A stretch of 64,000 bases of DNA from Prosopocoilus inquinatus (GCA_036172665.1 CM069876.1:36425001-36489000), one strand, 5' to 3'; counted from the first letter of the stretch, positions 33,254 to 45,480 are shown. Numbers and translations: made by a program. Notes: generated from the letters alone by a model not told the origin.

Positions 33254-34163
33254 TTTAATGTTTTTTTTTTAAATCATATTCAGTTCAATTCAAGAAAAGA
33301 TCGTTTGGGACTTATTATACTAAAAAAAACCCTCTTTGTTTACATTTAATTACACACTTTCTGTAATCTAACCGACTTGCAGCAAGCTTAAAAACTTTAA
33401 AATGACAGGCGAATTGCATTCGCATTGACTGCTTTGTGTGTAATAGCTTATGAGACAGCAGCATCGTTGTTATTTGCTATTTTCACACAATTTAAGGTGA
33501 AAATCCAACCGCGTGATGTCGCGATTTAAACAAATAGCTGTCTCAACTCAACCCTTGGATGCTGCTTATCAGAATCTTTTCGGATGTTTTAAATTATTGT
33601 TTATTAATTATTATTTTGAAATATAAGTTAAACAGTCTTTGCGTTATTAGTCGAAAACTATCGCGTATAAGTGAATTTTACGATAAAGTAGATCACTTAC
33701 TAAGTCATTAGCTTCATTTCTGTCCACTGCACTCATTATTACTCACCTGCAACAAAAAAAAAACACGTGTAAAAACCATTGACGTACATAACAAAGCAAA
33801 AGCAACAATTAATATTTATTTAATTAAGAAGTTACGAAAGTGAGTTGAATTTCAAGCGTCAAATTGCTCGGGAAATTGAACCTTTAGTTTACCAACATGT
33901 ATTTATCCGGTTACCGCGGCGTGCATGTAGGAGTTTCGAACTCCAATTAATTTGCCGTCGACATACCCCGTCGGGTGGCTGACACATGTCTGGCTTACGC
34001 GGCACATACAAATTAACTCAAAAAAAATCGGATTTTCCACCACGCTCGCCGTCGGTTAATTAAGCTCGAGTTCGTTGGAATGGAATGCTCAGAACAAAAA
34101 GAAAGAAACATGTACACTACAATGTATGTATAAAAGTGCAGATCTTTTGAATACTATAAGCAG
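33254..34163. other. Spacer with GC-richer block at 33.9-34.07 kb
   Basis: 33900-34060 is GC-richer (GGTTACCGCGGCGTGCATG; CGTCGGGTGGCTGACACATG). No gene seen. Confidence 0.35.
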
Positions 34164-34353
34164 GGAAAAGAATTCAGGCCACTTAGTGTCGAACGCTTTT
34201 TACGTCGAATGTACTATGCGATGCATCGAATTGTTATTGAGTGGGTGGGGAAGGAGTGCAATGCGAGTGTTCGCGCGTTATGGGCGAGCCTCATACAGTC
34301 CGAGTCCTAAGTTTTCGTACCGTTCGCGGAACAAGTGGCCTGAATTCTTTTCC
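34164..34353. repeat. Inverted repeat, 21-bp perfect arms
   Basis: GGAAAAGAATTCAGGCCACT (plus T) at 34164-34184 is perfectly inverted at 34333-34353. The arm continues imperfectly inward (GTCGAACG against CGTTCGCGG). It ends 7 bp before the mariner element. Open frames across it are chance. Confidence 0.75.
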
Positions 34354-34360
34354 TTGATTA

Positions 34361-35483
34361 CGTGGGCTGCTGAAAAAGTTTCGGGAAACGGTATGAAAAA
34401 ACGCATATAAAATTTGGTAAACGGTATCATTGTTTTTCGAAGTATTCGCCTTTGACGTCAATACACTTTTGCATATGCTCGAACCAATTTCTAAAGCACG
34501 TTTTCCACTCTAAAGATGGTACCTCAGAAACCAGTGACCAGAATGTTTCAACCGCTGCTTATATAGAATAATTCGTCGATTTCGATTGTTTCTTCTTATT
34601 TGATCGATGACTTCCGGCAAACAAATTGTAGTGGACCAATCAGCATTCACGGTTTTTCGATCCTCTGAAGCCACGGTTGCTACATGTCCAGTTAAACTAA
34701 AGAAACAAGCAATCATTTGCTTCGCAGCACTGCGTGAACGGACAACTTTTGTTGGTTTTGGTTCATTTTGAAATACCCAAACGGTAGATTGTTGTTTACT
34801 TTCTGCCTTGTACGAATAGATTCACGTTTCTTCACCAGTAACGATGTTATAAACTAAATTTGAACGACCTCCATTGAATTTCTTGAGCATTTCTTCGCAC
34901 CATTTGACACGACCCTGCTTTGCACTTCTGTTAAATTGTGTGGGATCCAACGACTGCAAAGCTTTCGTACGTTCAAATGGTCAAGCAAAATCTGGTGTAT
35001 TGCTTCCATGTCAAATCGTAAGGATGCTTTAATCTCACGGTATGTCACATGTCGATCTCGCTCAAGCATTTCACGTACAGCATCTACATTAGTGGCAACA
35101 ACAGATGTTGATGGACGACCTTCATGAAATTCGTCACTGAGAGAGGTACGTCCACGCTGGAATTCGGCAAACCAATTATAAACACTGCTCTTTGATGGTG
35201 CTTCATCTCCAAAAGCCAAATGAAGCCGATCGAGGCATTGTTTCGGCGTTAGACCACATTTGAAATCGTAAAAAAATCGTGACACGAAAATTTTCACGCG
35301 AGATTTCCATGTTTACACAAAATTACTTTTTCTCAAATGCTGTACAAATAAAACAAGTTCACTTGGATAGGGACTGTCAATAGAATTATAGACGAAAAAC
35401 GTCAATTTTTTGAAATATGACAGTTGATAAACTCTAACAATTCTAGACCTACTAGATTCCAGAAAATTTTCCAGCAGCCCACG
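34361..35483 (-). mobile_element. mariner element, decayed, TA-flanked
   Basis: A TA dinucleotide at 34359-34360 and 35484-35485 borders a 1123-bp element. The terminal repeats are CGTGGGCTGCTGAAAAAGTT on the left and the inverse of AAAATTTTCCAGCAGCCCAC(G) on the right. Intact mariners are about 1.3 kb, so roughly 0.2 kb is missing, all from the transposase. The transposase runs right to left. Confidence 0.92.
34428..35310 (-). pseudogene. mariner transposase pseudogene
   Basis: The start is at 35310 (MEISRENFRV). After a frameshift in the T run near 35270 the helix-turn-helix domain is clear: FFYDFKCGLTPKQCLDRL, SVYNWFAEFQRGR and GRPSTS. A second frameshift near 34862 leads to VYNIVTGEET, with a TGA where W is expected. 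The first catalytic D of TGDETW is E here. Then KQMIACFF, GHVATV, TTICLPEV and RRIIL follow. The segment with the two other catalytic aspartates is deleted. In a third frame the true C-terminus (WKTCFRNWF, QKCID, GEYFEKQ) ends at 34428. At least three frame changes, one stop and one deletion make it inactive. Family assignment is sure; subfamily is not. Confidence 0.92.
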
Positions 35484-35485
35484 TA

Positions 35486-36340
35486 TGTATATAAGAGTGT
35501 CATTTTTATTAAGCACGGTAGTACATCTAAATCTAATATTCGTAGATTTTTGACTTGTTTGATGAACTATTTGTTGTTGAAGTGTTCGATGAGATGCATG
35601 TAGATGACTGCTGAGGATTACTTATATCTCATCTTGGAGGTAATACAGAGTGCAATAAATTACAAACATTCGAGCGAGCTCCCTATAAAAACAGCACATG
35701 CTACGACGGGTATAAAACCGTAGGTGTGGAATATAAATCAGCAACTAGCGGAATTGTCCGAACAGACGCACGCGCGCCGCACTTTATCCCGAACTTTTAT
35801 TCGTCCTGCTGCAGGACACCGGAAGCCGCAAACGGACGCCGTAAAATAAATAATGCAGCGACGCTGAAGTTCTGCCGCTGAATTATACTTCCGAAATTGC
35901 ACTTTGCGCGCCAGCTGGCGACCAACGGAAACATGCAAGAGAAACGCAATTAGATTGCACAACCGCATATCAGAACTGCATTAAAGTTGTATTATATTAT
36001 AATTATTATATTATTATTGTTATGTTGCATAACACTACGTATAATAACCGTTTGCGTAACGGTTAACGTAACGTACAATTTTGCGGTTCATGAAGTTAGA
36101 ACTCAAATGCTTTTCTGTACTCAAATAAAGACTTGCGAAAATATTGTCAACGTCAAAATTTTTTGCAGTTATTCTCAAAGATTAATAATTATTAAACTAC
36201 TCTAAAAATAATTGATTATAATTAGAGGGAAAGAAATGCATTATTATAAAACTATTATAAAAATGTACCGAGGACACGAAAGCATTCTTTACTAATATAC
36301 TATTTTATTCACTACCGTGAAAAGATGAATCACTAGAACC
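35486..36340. other. Spacer with GC-richer block at 35.7-35.97 kb
   Basis: 35740-35960 is GC-richer (GACGCACGCGCGCCGC near 35765). TATAAAA at 35710 and TATAAAT at 35732 lie just ahead of it, but no initiator or coding exon follows. The rest is AT-rich. Confidence 0.35.
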
Positions 36341-36622
36341 CAACCTTTTAAAGCTTATTTGGTTTAAAAAATTTAGTCTTTATTACTACGGTAAATTGTA
36401 TAATGCTGCCTGCGTTCATGTTTTGCAATTCTGAACATTCTTGCCTACTGTTTTACATTTCATAAAATTTTAATTGTTATTTACTATTATATTACCTTGT
36501 AACCTTTTAGAACTTATTTTTGCTTAAGAAAATTTAGATTTTATTCCTTTGGTGAATTTTATAATGCTGCAAAATTTCATTAAATTTTAATTGTTATTTA
36601 CTCATATCATATTACCTGTATG
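36341..36622. repeat. Tandem duplication, about 159-bp period
   Basis: AACCTTTTA starts both copies (36342 and 36501). Shared blocks are TTAGWYTTTATT, GGTRAATT, TATAATGCTGC, AAATTTTAATTGTTATTTAC and ATATTACCT. The second copy has a deletion. Similarity is roughly 80 percent. Confidence 0.7.
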
Positions 36623-36959
36623 TTTCAATTTAGCTCTATATTTTTAATTTTCTACACTATGATACAAGTCGAAATCCCGATTACCGAGAGCGACCCTGTA
36701 TATATTAAATTTCTTTTATAATGAAGTAGCTCGCGATATTTTTACATTGACACAGTTTCCGGAGCACACGCTACAAGAATTGATCGACGTGTGTGAAATG
36801 TTTGCTTTGAGCTTTTTTTTTGGGCCTTCATTTCTTTGCTAATAATAACTTTTTACATCACAATTCTGTCCATAAACTGTGACCCTTTCTTAATTTGTTG
36901 GTAAAAATTAAGTGGCGCCCTATATTTTCTCGCGTTTTGTCCACAACCCACGCCCGTCC

Positions 36960-38960
36960 CGTTTGAGCTGCTGGCCTTGTGCCGAAGTTAACTTCCACAC
37001 AACCACTGGCACTAAAGATCAAATTATTTTATTATTACAGACAAACGTTTTACTTAGCCCTATTATCTTTACTTGCTTTTTGTGATTTGCCTGATCATTG
37101 TATTTTCATTGCTCGTGCCATCAATTGTTCGGTCTTCCTTTTTTTTGATCCACCTTGTACTGTATTAAGCGTCGTTTGACAATTTCTTTCGTCATCACCT
37201 TAAAATTACAGTTACAACTGTTTTCATATTTTTCGGTCCTGGTTCGTCTTCCAAATTCAAATTTCTACTTGTTTTGCCCCAAAAATCATCGTTTATGAAC
37301 CACAGGAAGACTAATATTTGCAACCTAATATCTTGTGTGATATGACCTCGGAGCAAATCATTAAGGGCCGGTTTGTCAATCACAAGTTAACATTAGCTTT
37401 CCGTTTATTGGCTATGGAAACAATTGTCTTTATGGAAATAAATTGAGAGTTAAGGTTAAATTGTGATTGAATGACCGGGCCTAAGTAGACCACCCTTGTC
37501 AGCTTTCGCCACACCAAACCCTTTCTGGTTTCGCCTTTTGGTCACTTTATTGCCTTATCGAAATCTTTGATTGTGTTACCCCTTAGGTTAGTAACGTGCC
37601 CTAAACTGCTGCCGGAGTCGGGGTTCTTGCATAGGATATTTTGACACAATACCTACGACTTAAAATTAATTTAATAAATAAATAAATGAAATAGGTTAAT
37701 GAAAAACGAACGGCTTCGAGGGATCACCGTAACTACTCACATTACCTGGCGCCTTTACACACCCAATTAATTCTTTTACCTTGTTTTTAAAATGCGTACA
37801 CGCCCCCCCCCTTTCTATTTTTAATTAATTGGCGCTAATTTGGAATGGTAATAATTGATTTTGATTGATTGATTGGATTGGACTGGAAATCTTTGGTTTA
37901 GCATTTCTCTTCGCTTAACTGCACCAACTCAACGGCAACTAATTCAAGAACTTGTTATTATCATCGTCATCATCTCCATAACCTTAACTAGCACAAGGAT
38001 AGGATTTTTTGTAGGAAAAATTACGCTTTGTATGTTTAATATTAATAACGATTAAAAAGTGTTTCTGTCTTTTGGTTCTGATCCGCCTTTCAAATTTAAA
38101 CTTCCACCCCCAAAAATTATCGTTTCTGGACCGCAGAAAATTTAGGGGTGATGCATTAAGACTAATTCCAACCTAACGTCTGATTTGAAAAGAAATCAAA
38201 TCACCGTACTCTGGTTAGTTCTTCTGTTTCCAATAGTCCGAACAAAGGTTTTTATTCATGTCATTTCCTCGGTCTTTCCTTCTCCCTTGATTCATCAAAT
38301 TACACCTTTCATCATTTTTAGCGTAATTTAATCCTTTCTAAGCATCTTCGCCATACTAAATTTCCAGTTGTTTCAACGTTTTCAATTACATTCCATGTTC
38401 CTTTTCAAAATTAAATAATCTGCTTCACTTTTCCCTCGTAAATCGTTGCTTTTGGAGTATAGAAAATCTAGTCGTATTGCGTTAAGACCAAATCAAACCA
38501 AACCATATCGGCTCGTATATAATGACCTTGGAAGAACACATCAGATTAACGCATGGATTAACCCTTTCGTTTTTAAAAGTCCTTCCTTTGATTCTCCTCA
38601 TGCCATCGCTTCCACAGTCTTCCTTTTTTCTTGGTCTATCAAGTTCTACTTTTGACAATTTCTGGTATAATTTTATTTTTGACCATTCTCACCCGTCATT
38701 TTAATTTCTTTAACGCTTTTGTACGGATCTCCTTCGCCCTTCAGACTCAAATTTCCACTTTTGTTTTGCTCCTTGCAGTCAGGATCACAACGGACCTCCT
38801 TTAAATTTCCTGAAGTTCCCAAATTAGTTGGCCGCTCAAGTTTTTACCTCCCGCGGCGACTTCAGAAGAACAGGGATATACTAAAACAGATCAAAAGTAC
38901 TCGAGCAGCTCAAGGAGACAACGAGCGCTTGAATCTAGAATCGAAATAGCCTGACTCTTT
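36960..38960. repeat. Dispersed repeat of about 2 kb, copy A
   Basis: Blocks shared with 43640-45480 include GTAGACCACCCTTGTCAG (37489), CATCTTTGGTTTAGCA-like (37889), AAATTATCGTTTCTGGACCG (38111), TTCCAATAGTCCGAACAAAG (38229), TTTTGGAGTATAGAAAATC (38450), CTTCGCCCTTCAGACTCAAA (38732) and ATTAGTTGGCCGCTCAA (38823). The subunit with CGTCTTCCAAATTCAAA and AAAATCATCGTTT is itself repeated. The MITE at 37365 interrupts it. No protein was recognised on either strand. Confidence 0.75.
37365..37481. mobile_element. MITE, GGGCCGGT-ended, with TAA duplication
   Basis: TAA at 37362-37364 and 37482-37484 flanks a 117-bp element. The ends are GGGCCGGTTTGTCAATCACA and TGTGATTGAATGACCGGGCC. The core CTATGGAAACAATTGTCTTT, ATGGAAATAAA is shared with 33130-33253. 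A 3-bp TAA duplication and GGGCC ends are typical of PIF/Harbinger. Confidence 0.8.
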
Positions 38961-40077
38961 TATCCCATATATGCCTGATATAAAAAAAAACTCATGATTC
39001 ATTGAACCTTCAAAACCTATGATTGAATTGGTTTCCTAAACTTGGTTCCAATTGGAAACCAATTCAATCATGGCTGACGGTCGCGGAGGCCTTCAAGTTA
39101 AACTGAATCCTCAAATCCAACTTAGAAAGGAGGATAATTAATTGATCTTAATGAAAGGAGGGGATTGAGGGATATGAGATGTTTGCCCTTACGCCCTCCA
39201 GAAAACCAGGAAATCAGGGACTATATTCTTTTTTTCCAAAAGAGCACCCATTAATGGATGATATAAATTGATGAACGTATTTCAGGATTTGCTTTCCTGT
39301 GTGTCTGTGATTTATAATCAAATAACCTGTTCCGGGACGTTTAGTTTATACGTCGAGGACGTTGATTAGATCTGAAATATGATGCACCGTCTGCGATCCT
39401 AGATACATACAGTGCAGGAGCATCATCAGAAGGAGGACAATATTGTCCGTGTCAATTTTGGTCAGCATGATATATCTACGTCGTAATTAATACGGACAAA
39501 TATTGATTTGCGCATAAACAGCGAACACCATTAGCCACCCTAAATCAGAATTTAGTAAATTACCAGTCACGGTGCAACTATAAAGCTCGGTTCACACCAA
39601 TTTCGTATCATCCTCGCGCGAAAAGCAAAATAAGCCCCTGCTACGTAAACACCGGCACGCAAAACTTGCGTTCGTCGAGGGGGGGCCGAAGAAGGCGGCG
39701 GTGGAAAGGGGCATAATTAGATATTTACAGAGCGCTTTTAAACGGTTAGTTAGGATCCGGCGCGATTTACCGAGTACGAAACGGGGCCCGAGCTTTTGTT
39801 TAGCTTCGAGTTAGTGCCGGAAAGGATTCAGCCGGGATCACATTAAGCGGAAGTAAACGCTTTATAATTGCGTTGCGCTCTCGTCGGACTTCTTTTTATG
39901 GGCGCTAATGAACTTTGTTTCTCGCTTTCGAATTTCAGGAGCGTCTTTATGGCGGTGTTAAAGCGGTGCTTACTGGCAGAAAAATGCAGAACCTAAAGTC
40001 TCAAAGAGAAAAGGGTTAAATCAACTTTAAACGAGCCAGTTTATGAGAACTCAAAGGAGAACACATTGGCGTAATGA
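38961..40077. other. Spacer with a hairpin and a GC-richer block
   Basis: TGATTGAATTGGTTTCC (39020-39036) is perfectly inverted at 39054-39070. 39590-39950 is GC-richer (GGGGGGGCCGAAGAAGGCGG near 39679). No gene seen. Confidence 0.4.
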
Positions 40078-40507
40078 ATTTAAAAGACTTCCAAGAGGTT
40101 GTTAATTACATCTTCTATGACGTGGATGATAGCAATTATGGATAGGAAGAGGAAAGCTCCAGTTTTTACATTGGTAGATTCTATTATTGAAGGTTTGAAG
40201 TCGTTGAATATAGAAATAGCCTTATCTTGTGTTTTAGCATCACAAGCACAGTTCTTCAAATTGGAGACCACAACCTCCTGGAGATTTTTTCCTCTTCTTC
40301 ACCTTTGAACTCTTCTTCGCCTTCCACTTGATAGTTAACCATACCTTGTTTATACTTTCGTTTTTGAGAAGTGATCATCTGAGAAAATATCTGCAGACCA
40401 TAAGGGATGATACCAAACGTACACAACTTAAGCAAAGACCATTGTAATAAATTCTCCTGTCCAAAATAGTCATCTTCTAAACAATGGCTTATGGAAACGT
40501 CAACCAA
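40078..40507 (-). other. Coding-like fragment, unidentified
   Basis: On the minus strand one frame is open from 40507 to 40256 with no ATG start (an upstream TGA precedes it). It includes CLEDDYFGQENLLQWSLLKL, FGIIPYGLQIFSQM, a basic QKRKYKQG and an acidic run GEEEFKGEEEE. A second frame, overlapping at 40300, continues VVVSNLKNCACDAKTQDKAI, with a hydrophobic TGAFLFLSIIAIIHVIEDVI, to a stop at 40080. The composition is protein-like: acidic run, one or two hydrophobic helices, few rare residues. The frame change could be a frameshift in a dead gene, an unseen intron, or chance. I recognise no family. It directly abuts the 172-bp array. Confidence 0.3.
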
Positions 40508-42110
40508 TCACCCTTACTTAGTTCTTTTCTTCACTGAACTCAGTCGTATAGAAAACGGAATCTCTCTATTACCAATTGGGGTAGATAAGATATGGAGTTA
40601 TCCTTATTCGAGATGATGGAAAGAGAAAGTAAAAACTCGGGCTTCAGCAAGCATTTGCAGGTATGTCATAGGCATTTCTTTGTCTCGAGAGAATGTCAGT
40701 AACTTACCCTTTTCTTTACTGAACTTGGTTTTAACGAACGAAATCTTTCAGTTGCCAATTGGGGGCAAATATTTTATGGAGCTACCTCAATACGTAATAA
40801 TGGATAGATGTATGATTGAAAATAGTAACAAACAGACCTCCCAGATGTCTTCATCTCGAGAAAACATCAACTGCCTACTCCTTTTCTTTACTGAACTTGG
40901 TTTTAGCAAACGAAATCTTTCTGTTACCGATTGGGGGAAAATAGGTTGTGGAGCTACCCCAATTCGTGATAATGGATAGAGGTATGATTGAAAGTAATAA
41001 GCAACAGATGTTCCAGATTTCTTCATCCCGAGAAAACATCAACTGTCCAACTCTTTTCCTTACTGAACTGGGTTTTAGCAATCGAAATGTTTCTGTTACC
41101 AATTGGGGGCAAATAGGTTATGGAGCTACCCCAATTGGTGATAATGGATAGATGTATGATTGAAAAAAATAACAAAAAGACCTCCCAGATGTCTTTATCT
41201 CGAGAAAACATCAACTGCCTACCCCTTTTCTTTACAGAACTTGGTTTTCGCAAACGAAATCTTTCTGTTACCAATTGGGGGCAAATAGGTTATGGAGCTA
41301 CCCTAATTGGTGATAATGGATAGATGTATGATTGAAAACAACAACAAAGAGACCTCCCAGATGTCTTCATCTCGACAAAACATCAACTGGCTACCCCTTT
41401 TCTTTACTGAACTGGGTTTTAGCAATCGAAATTTTTCTGGTACCGATTGGGTGCAAATAGGTTATGGAGCTAACCCAATTCGTGATAATGGATAGATGTA
41501 TGATTGAAAACAATAACAAAGAGACCTCCCAGATGTCTTCATCTCGAGAAAACATCAACTGCCTACCCCTTTTCTTTACTGAACTTGGTTTTAGCATACG
41601 AAATGTTTCTGTTACCGATTGGGGGCAAATAGGTTTTGGAGCTACCCCAACTCGTACGATTGAAAATAATAACAAACACACCTTCCAGATTTCTTTACCT
41701 CGAAAGAACATTAAGTATCTAACCCTTTTCTTTACTGAACTTGGTTTTAGCAAACGAAATCTTTTTGTTACCAATTAGGGGCAAACAGGTTATGGAGCTA
41801 CCCCAACTCGTGGTAATGGATAGGCGTGTGATTGAAAATAATAACAAACTGACCTTCCAGATTGCTCTATCTTGAGATAACATCAATTATCTTTACTGAA
41901 CTTAACTGAGTAGCCAATGGAACCTTTCTATTGCCAATAAGAACAGATAGGTTATGGTTATAGGTCCTGCTTTATCCCGAAAAAGGCCAACAACTTACCC
42001 TTTCTTTATTTCACTTAATTTGGCTTTAGCAAATGAAATCTTTGTTACCAATTAGGACAGATAGGTTATGAAACTAACCTCATTCGCGATAATGGGGAGA
42101 AATTTGACAG
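40508..42110. repeat. 172-bp satellite array, about nine to ten units
   Basis: ATGGAGCTA falls at 40774, then at 40948 (GTGGAGCTA), 41120, 41292 and 41464: steps of 172 in the core. Each unit has CTCGAGAAAACATCAACTGC, CTTTTCTTTACTGAACTTGG, TTTTAGCAAACGAAATCTTT, CTGTTACCGATTGGGGGCAA, ATAGGTTATGGAGCTACCCC and GATAATGGATAGATGTATGA. The central units are over 90 percent alike by eye. The outermost ones (40508-40670, 41861-42110) are much more diverged, and one near 41650 has a deletion. Units are open in one frame on each strand, but 172 is not a multiple of three. Confidence 0.95.
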
Positions 42111-43639
42111 CCTTATTAAGTATTAAGTCAAAGAAGAAACATCAAAGCCATATTTAGTTTATGACTAAAAATACGTATAAAAAAAACAACTTCAAAACAA
42201 AGGTCTATCATATATGTAGGTAGATTCAGCCAAACCTAAACAGAATTCCTCATTATCTTGAATTTCCCATGAAATTAGCCATAAGAATAAGCTTTCTCAT
42301 CTTTATAGCTCGTGCTCGCAAATAAAAGTTCTTCATCCTCCACATCACCTATTTAATTAGAGGAGCTCCGCGCTCAAAAGGATCCTCTTCAAATGCGCGC
42401 CGACTTTCGCGCGCGTAAATTACGATTTAATAAAAATTCACGGCGCTCATAATTCACGGCAACTTCTTCGAAGTTTCACATTCGTCGCTTAAATATGCAG
42501 AAACGCGCCGGCCGTTTTAAAATTAATAAGGCTTCCGCTTAATTAGCAGCGCTACCTTGAAATTAGGCAATTAAAAAAGATCGAGTGTGAGAAAGAAAGC
42601 TGAGGAGGAAGTGCCATAAAGTACGAGATGGATTACGTCGTAAAATTTTACCAGGAATTTGATTCCAGGTCAATACGTCAGGTTTCTTCTCGCTTCAGTT
42701 TCTGACTTACAGTTGGAAACCTTCATCAACCAGTACTGTTAAAATGGGCAACTGATTTTGATGGTTTAGTTTAGAACAAGTCAGAAACTGCTGCTGGAAC
42801 AAGCCAACAGAAAATACTACATTTTGGAATGATTGCATTAATGGTCGGGTGAAACGTGGAAGATGGATGAGCCAATGTCTGCATAAACTTCGGAACTCCT
42901 CACATTATCCTCTTGTAACTCAGACAGCCCTCGCGGTCACTCCAACAAGCGATTTCCGTCAGCTGCCGGCCGGAAACTCAAATTACCGTTTTACATAATA
43001 GAGATGCACTCGGTGAAACAGGCGCCGGAAAAATCCGGAAGGTCGATATCGAACCCGTCCTTTTTTTTTTAATCGAGTCGGTCGGACGAGCTTTCAATTA
43101 AATCTGGCCAGCTCGGAAAAAGCTTCCGCGTACATTCATATGCATATAGAGTGGCTTTAGATAGCAGGACTCTCCTGGGAAACGAATCGCATCGCTGGAG
43201 ATTTACATGAAATATAATAAGCTGAGGCGGACATACAATGTTGCAAGTAATTATTTGCTTTGATATGGATATGTTGATTAAAAAAAAAAACTAATCCAGT
43301 TTTCCGCGAAGTCATATTTCATCACATCAACATCCACAGCACTCGTTTAAAAAGGACTGAGGTTTCAACTAACGTAAATCTTAAGCCCATTTTGGAATTT
43401 CAGATTCAATTACATTTGTTTCGAATTCTTTCAATATAGAGTAAGTAGACTATTGATGTATATTTTTGTTGTCCATTCAAAGAATGCAATTACTCTGAAC
43501 AATAAAAGTCAGTGCACCTAGTGAGGAACTTGCGCGTGTCTGTAGTTCTTCTGATACTAAATTGTATCATCTGTAGCCCTCCTACTTCTTCATAAAATTA
43601 GTCCAAGAACCAGATGATTAATTCCAAACCCACTTCTGT
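42111..43639. other. Unassigned DNA with two GC-richer blocks
   Basis: 42370-42560 (GCGCGCCGACTTTCGCGCGC) and 42940-43140 (TCAGCTGCCGGCCGGAAAC) are GC-richer. CAGTTTCTGACTT at 42698 is inverted at 42778 (AAGTCAGAAACTG), a short hairpin. No gene recognised. Confidence 0.4.
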
Positions 43640-45480
43640 CAGTAACTTAGATTGATAGGCTTTTGGGGCTTCCCTTAATGCATTGTCAAAACTACCCAAC
43701 ATCACAGAGATTGCAGAATTTTACCCCGTTGCTAGGTAGACCACCCTTGTCAGTTTTCACTATAGCAAACCCTTCTCTGAGTCGCCTTTTGGTCACTTTA
43801 AATGCGATATCGAAATTTTTGATTGGGTTGGATTGGAAATCTTTGATTGAGTTGGACTGGACATCTTTGGTTTAGCAATTTTCTTCGCTTAACTGAACCA
43901 ACTCAGCTGCACCCAATTCAAAAACTCATCATCATCATCGTCGCCATCTCCATAATTCCATAAACCCTAAGGATGAGATATTTTATAAAAAAAATAAGCT
44001 TTGGCATCGGTCTGTTAAGTATTAATATTGATTAAATTGTGTTTCTGTTTTTTGGTTCTGGTTCGTCTTCCAGATTCAAACTTCCACCTCTGTTTTCCCT
44101 CAAAAATCATCGTTTCTGGACCACAGAAAATTCAGGGATGATACACGTACATTAAGACTAATTGCAGCCTAATTAAAGCCTAAACGGTCCAGTGGTAAGG
44201 GACCGGAATTGCAATCATAAGGTCATGGGTTCGCACCCCGCTCAAGATATTTGTCGGGGGTGGTCGGTACCCATCGATGCGGGGGATATAATTCAACACT
44301 GCTTCCCTTCAACGGCGAGGAGGTTTAGAAGTAATGAAGTCAAGGAACACTTTACACACAAAAAATACACTCCCGCTCCTGAGGTCCTGACGAGTCTTTG
44401 ACTTAGGACCCCTTTGGGCAAACAGCACGGATAAAAAAAAATTTTTGGTGGGAAATGAATTCGAAGGTAATCGTCAGACCCTGATTAGTCCTTCTTCCAA
44501 TTCATGCCCTGATCATTCTATTTTTATTCCTCACGCCATCAATTGCTCGGTCTTCCTCTTTTTTTGATCGCCCTTACAATATATTAGGCGTCGTTTGATA
44601 CTTTCTTTCATTGTTATCTCATAATTAGAGTTACAGTTGTTTTGATTTTTTTGGTCCTGGTTCGTCTTCCAAACTCAAACTTCCACATCTGTTCTCCCTC
44701 AAAAATCATCGTTTTTGAACCGCAGAAAATTCACGGTGGTACATTAAGACCTAATTGCAACCTAACGTATGGTGTGAAATAACCTCAAAGAAAATCATGA
44801 GACCCTTGTTAGGGTTGTTAGTCATTCCATTTCCAATAGTCCAAACAAAGGTTTTATTAATGCCATTTCCTCGACCTTTCTCTCTTCCTGGATTCATCAA
44901 ACCCCACCTTTCACAATTTCTATGGTCATTATTTGATCCTTTCTAAACATCTTCGCCATTTTAAATTTGCAGCAGTTTTATCAGTTTTAATGACGGTCCT
45001 TGTTTGTTTACAAATTCAAATTTCTACTTCTCTTTTCCCTCCTAAATTGTTGCTTTTTGAGTATAGAAAATCCAGGCGTGCTGCGGGAAGACCAACAGTA
45101 CCATATCGTTTGGTATATAATGACCTAGGAGGAAAGCATCAGATTACGTGAACCTTTCCATTAAATTAACCATTTCGTCTTCAAAAGTCCCTTCTTTGAT
45201 TCTCCTCATGCTTTCCTTTGTTTTTTTGGTCCATCAAATTCTACTTTTGAGAATTTCAAGTATAATTTGCTTCTTGATCGTCCTCGCTCGTCAATTCAAT
45301 TTCTTTAACGCTTTCATACGGGCCTTCTTCGCCTTTCAAATTCAAATTTCTACTGTTTCTTTTGCCCCTCGCGGTCAGGATCACAATGGACCTCCTGAGG
45401 CAACTGTCTAAATTCCAGGAAATTCCCAGATTAGTTGGCCGCTTAACCTCATCAAAAATACCTTTATAGCATCGATCTTA
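43640..45480. repeat. Dispersed repeat of about 2 kb, copy B
   Basis: Same blocks as 36960-38960 but in a different arrangement: GTAGACCACCCTTGTCAG (43736), GACATCTTTGGTTTAGCAA (43860), the CGTCTTCCA ... AAAATCATCGTTT subunit at about 44067 and again at 44663 (600 bp apart), TTCCAATAGTCCAAACAAAG (44831), TTTTTGAGTATAGAAAATCC (45054) and ATTAGTTGGCCGCTTAA (45432). The SINE at 44179 has inserted into it. No protein recognised. Confidence 0.75.
44179..44440 (+). mobile_element. tRNA-derived SINE, copy 2
   Basis: The best-preserved head: CCTAAACGGTCCAGTGGTAA (A box GTGGTAAGGGACC) and B box GGTTCGCACCCC at about 44228. The body continues TCGGTACCCATCGATG, CAACGGCGAGGAGGTTTAGA, CACTTTACACACA; the tail is TTAGGACCCCTTTGGGCAAA ... 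GGATAAAAAAAA. It lies inside dispersed repeat copy B, so it is younger than that repeat. An A-rich end fits retroposition. Confidence 0.8.

Noticed and set aside
41391..41774. 127-codon minus-strand open frame in the 172-bp array
   Set aside because: It is a read-through of tandem units whose length is not divisible by three. The frame changes from unit to unit.
40508..42110. CRISPR array
   Set aside because: Spacing and unit size are wrong: whole 172-bp units repeat with no short repeat and unique spacers, and the DNA is animal-like.
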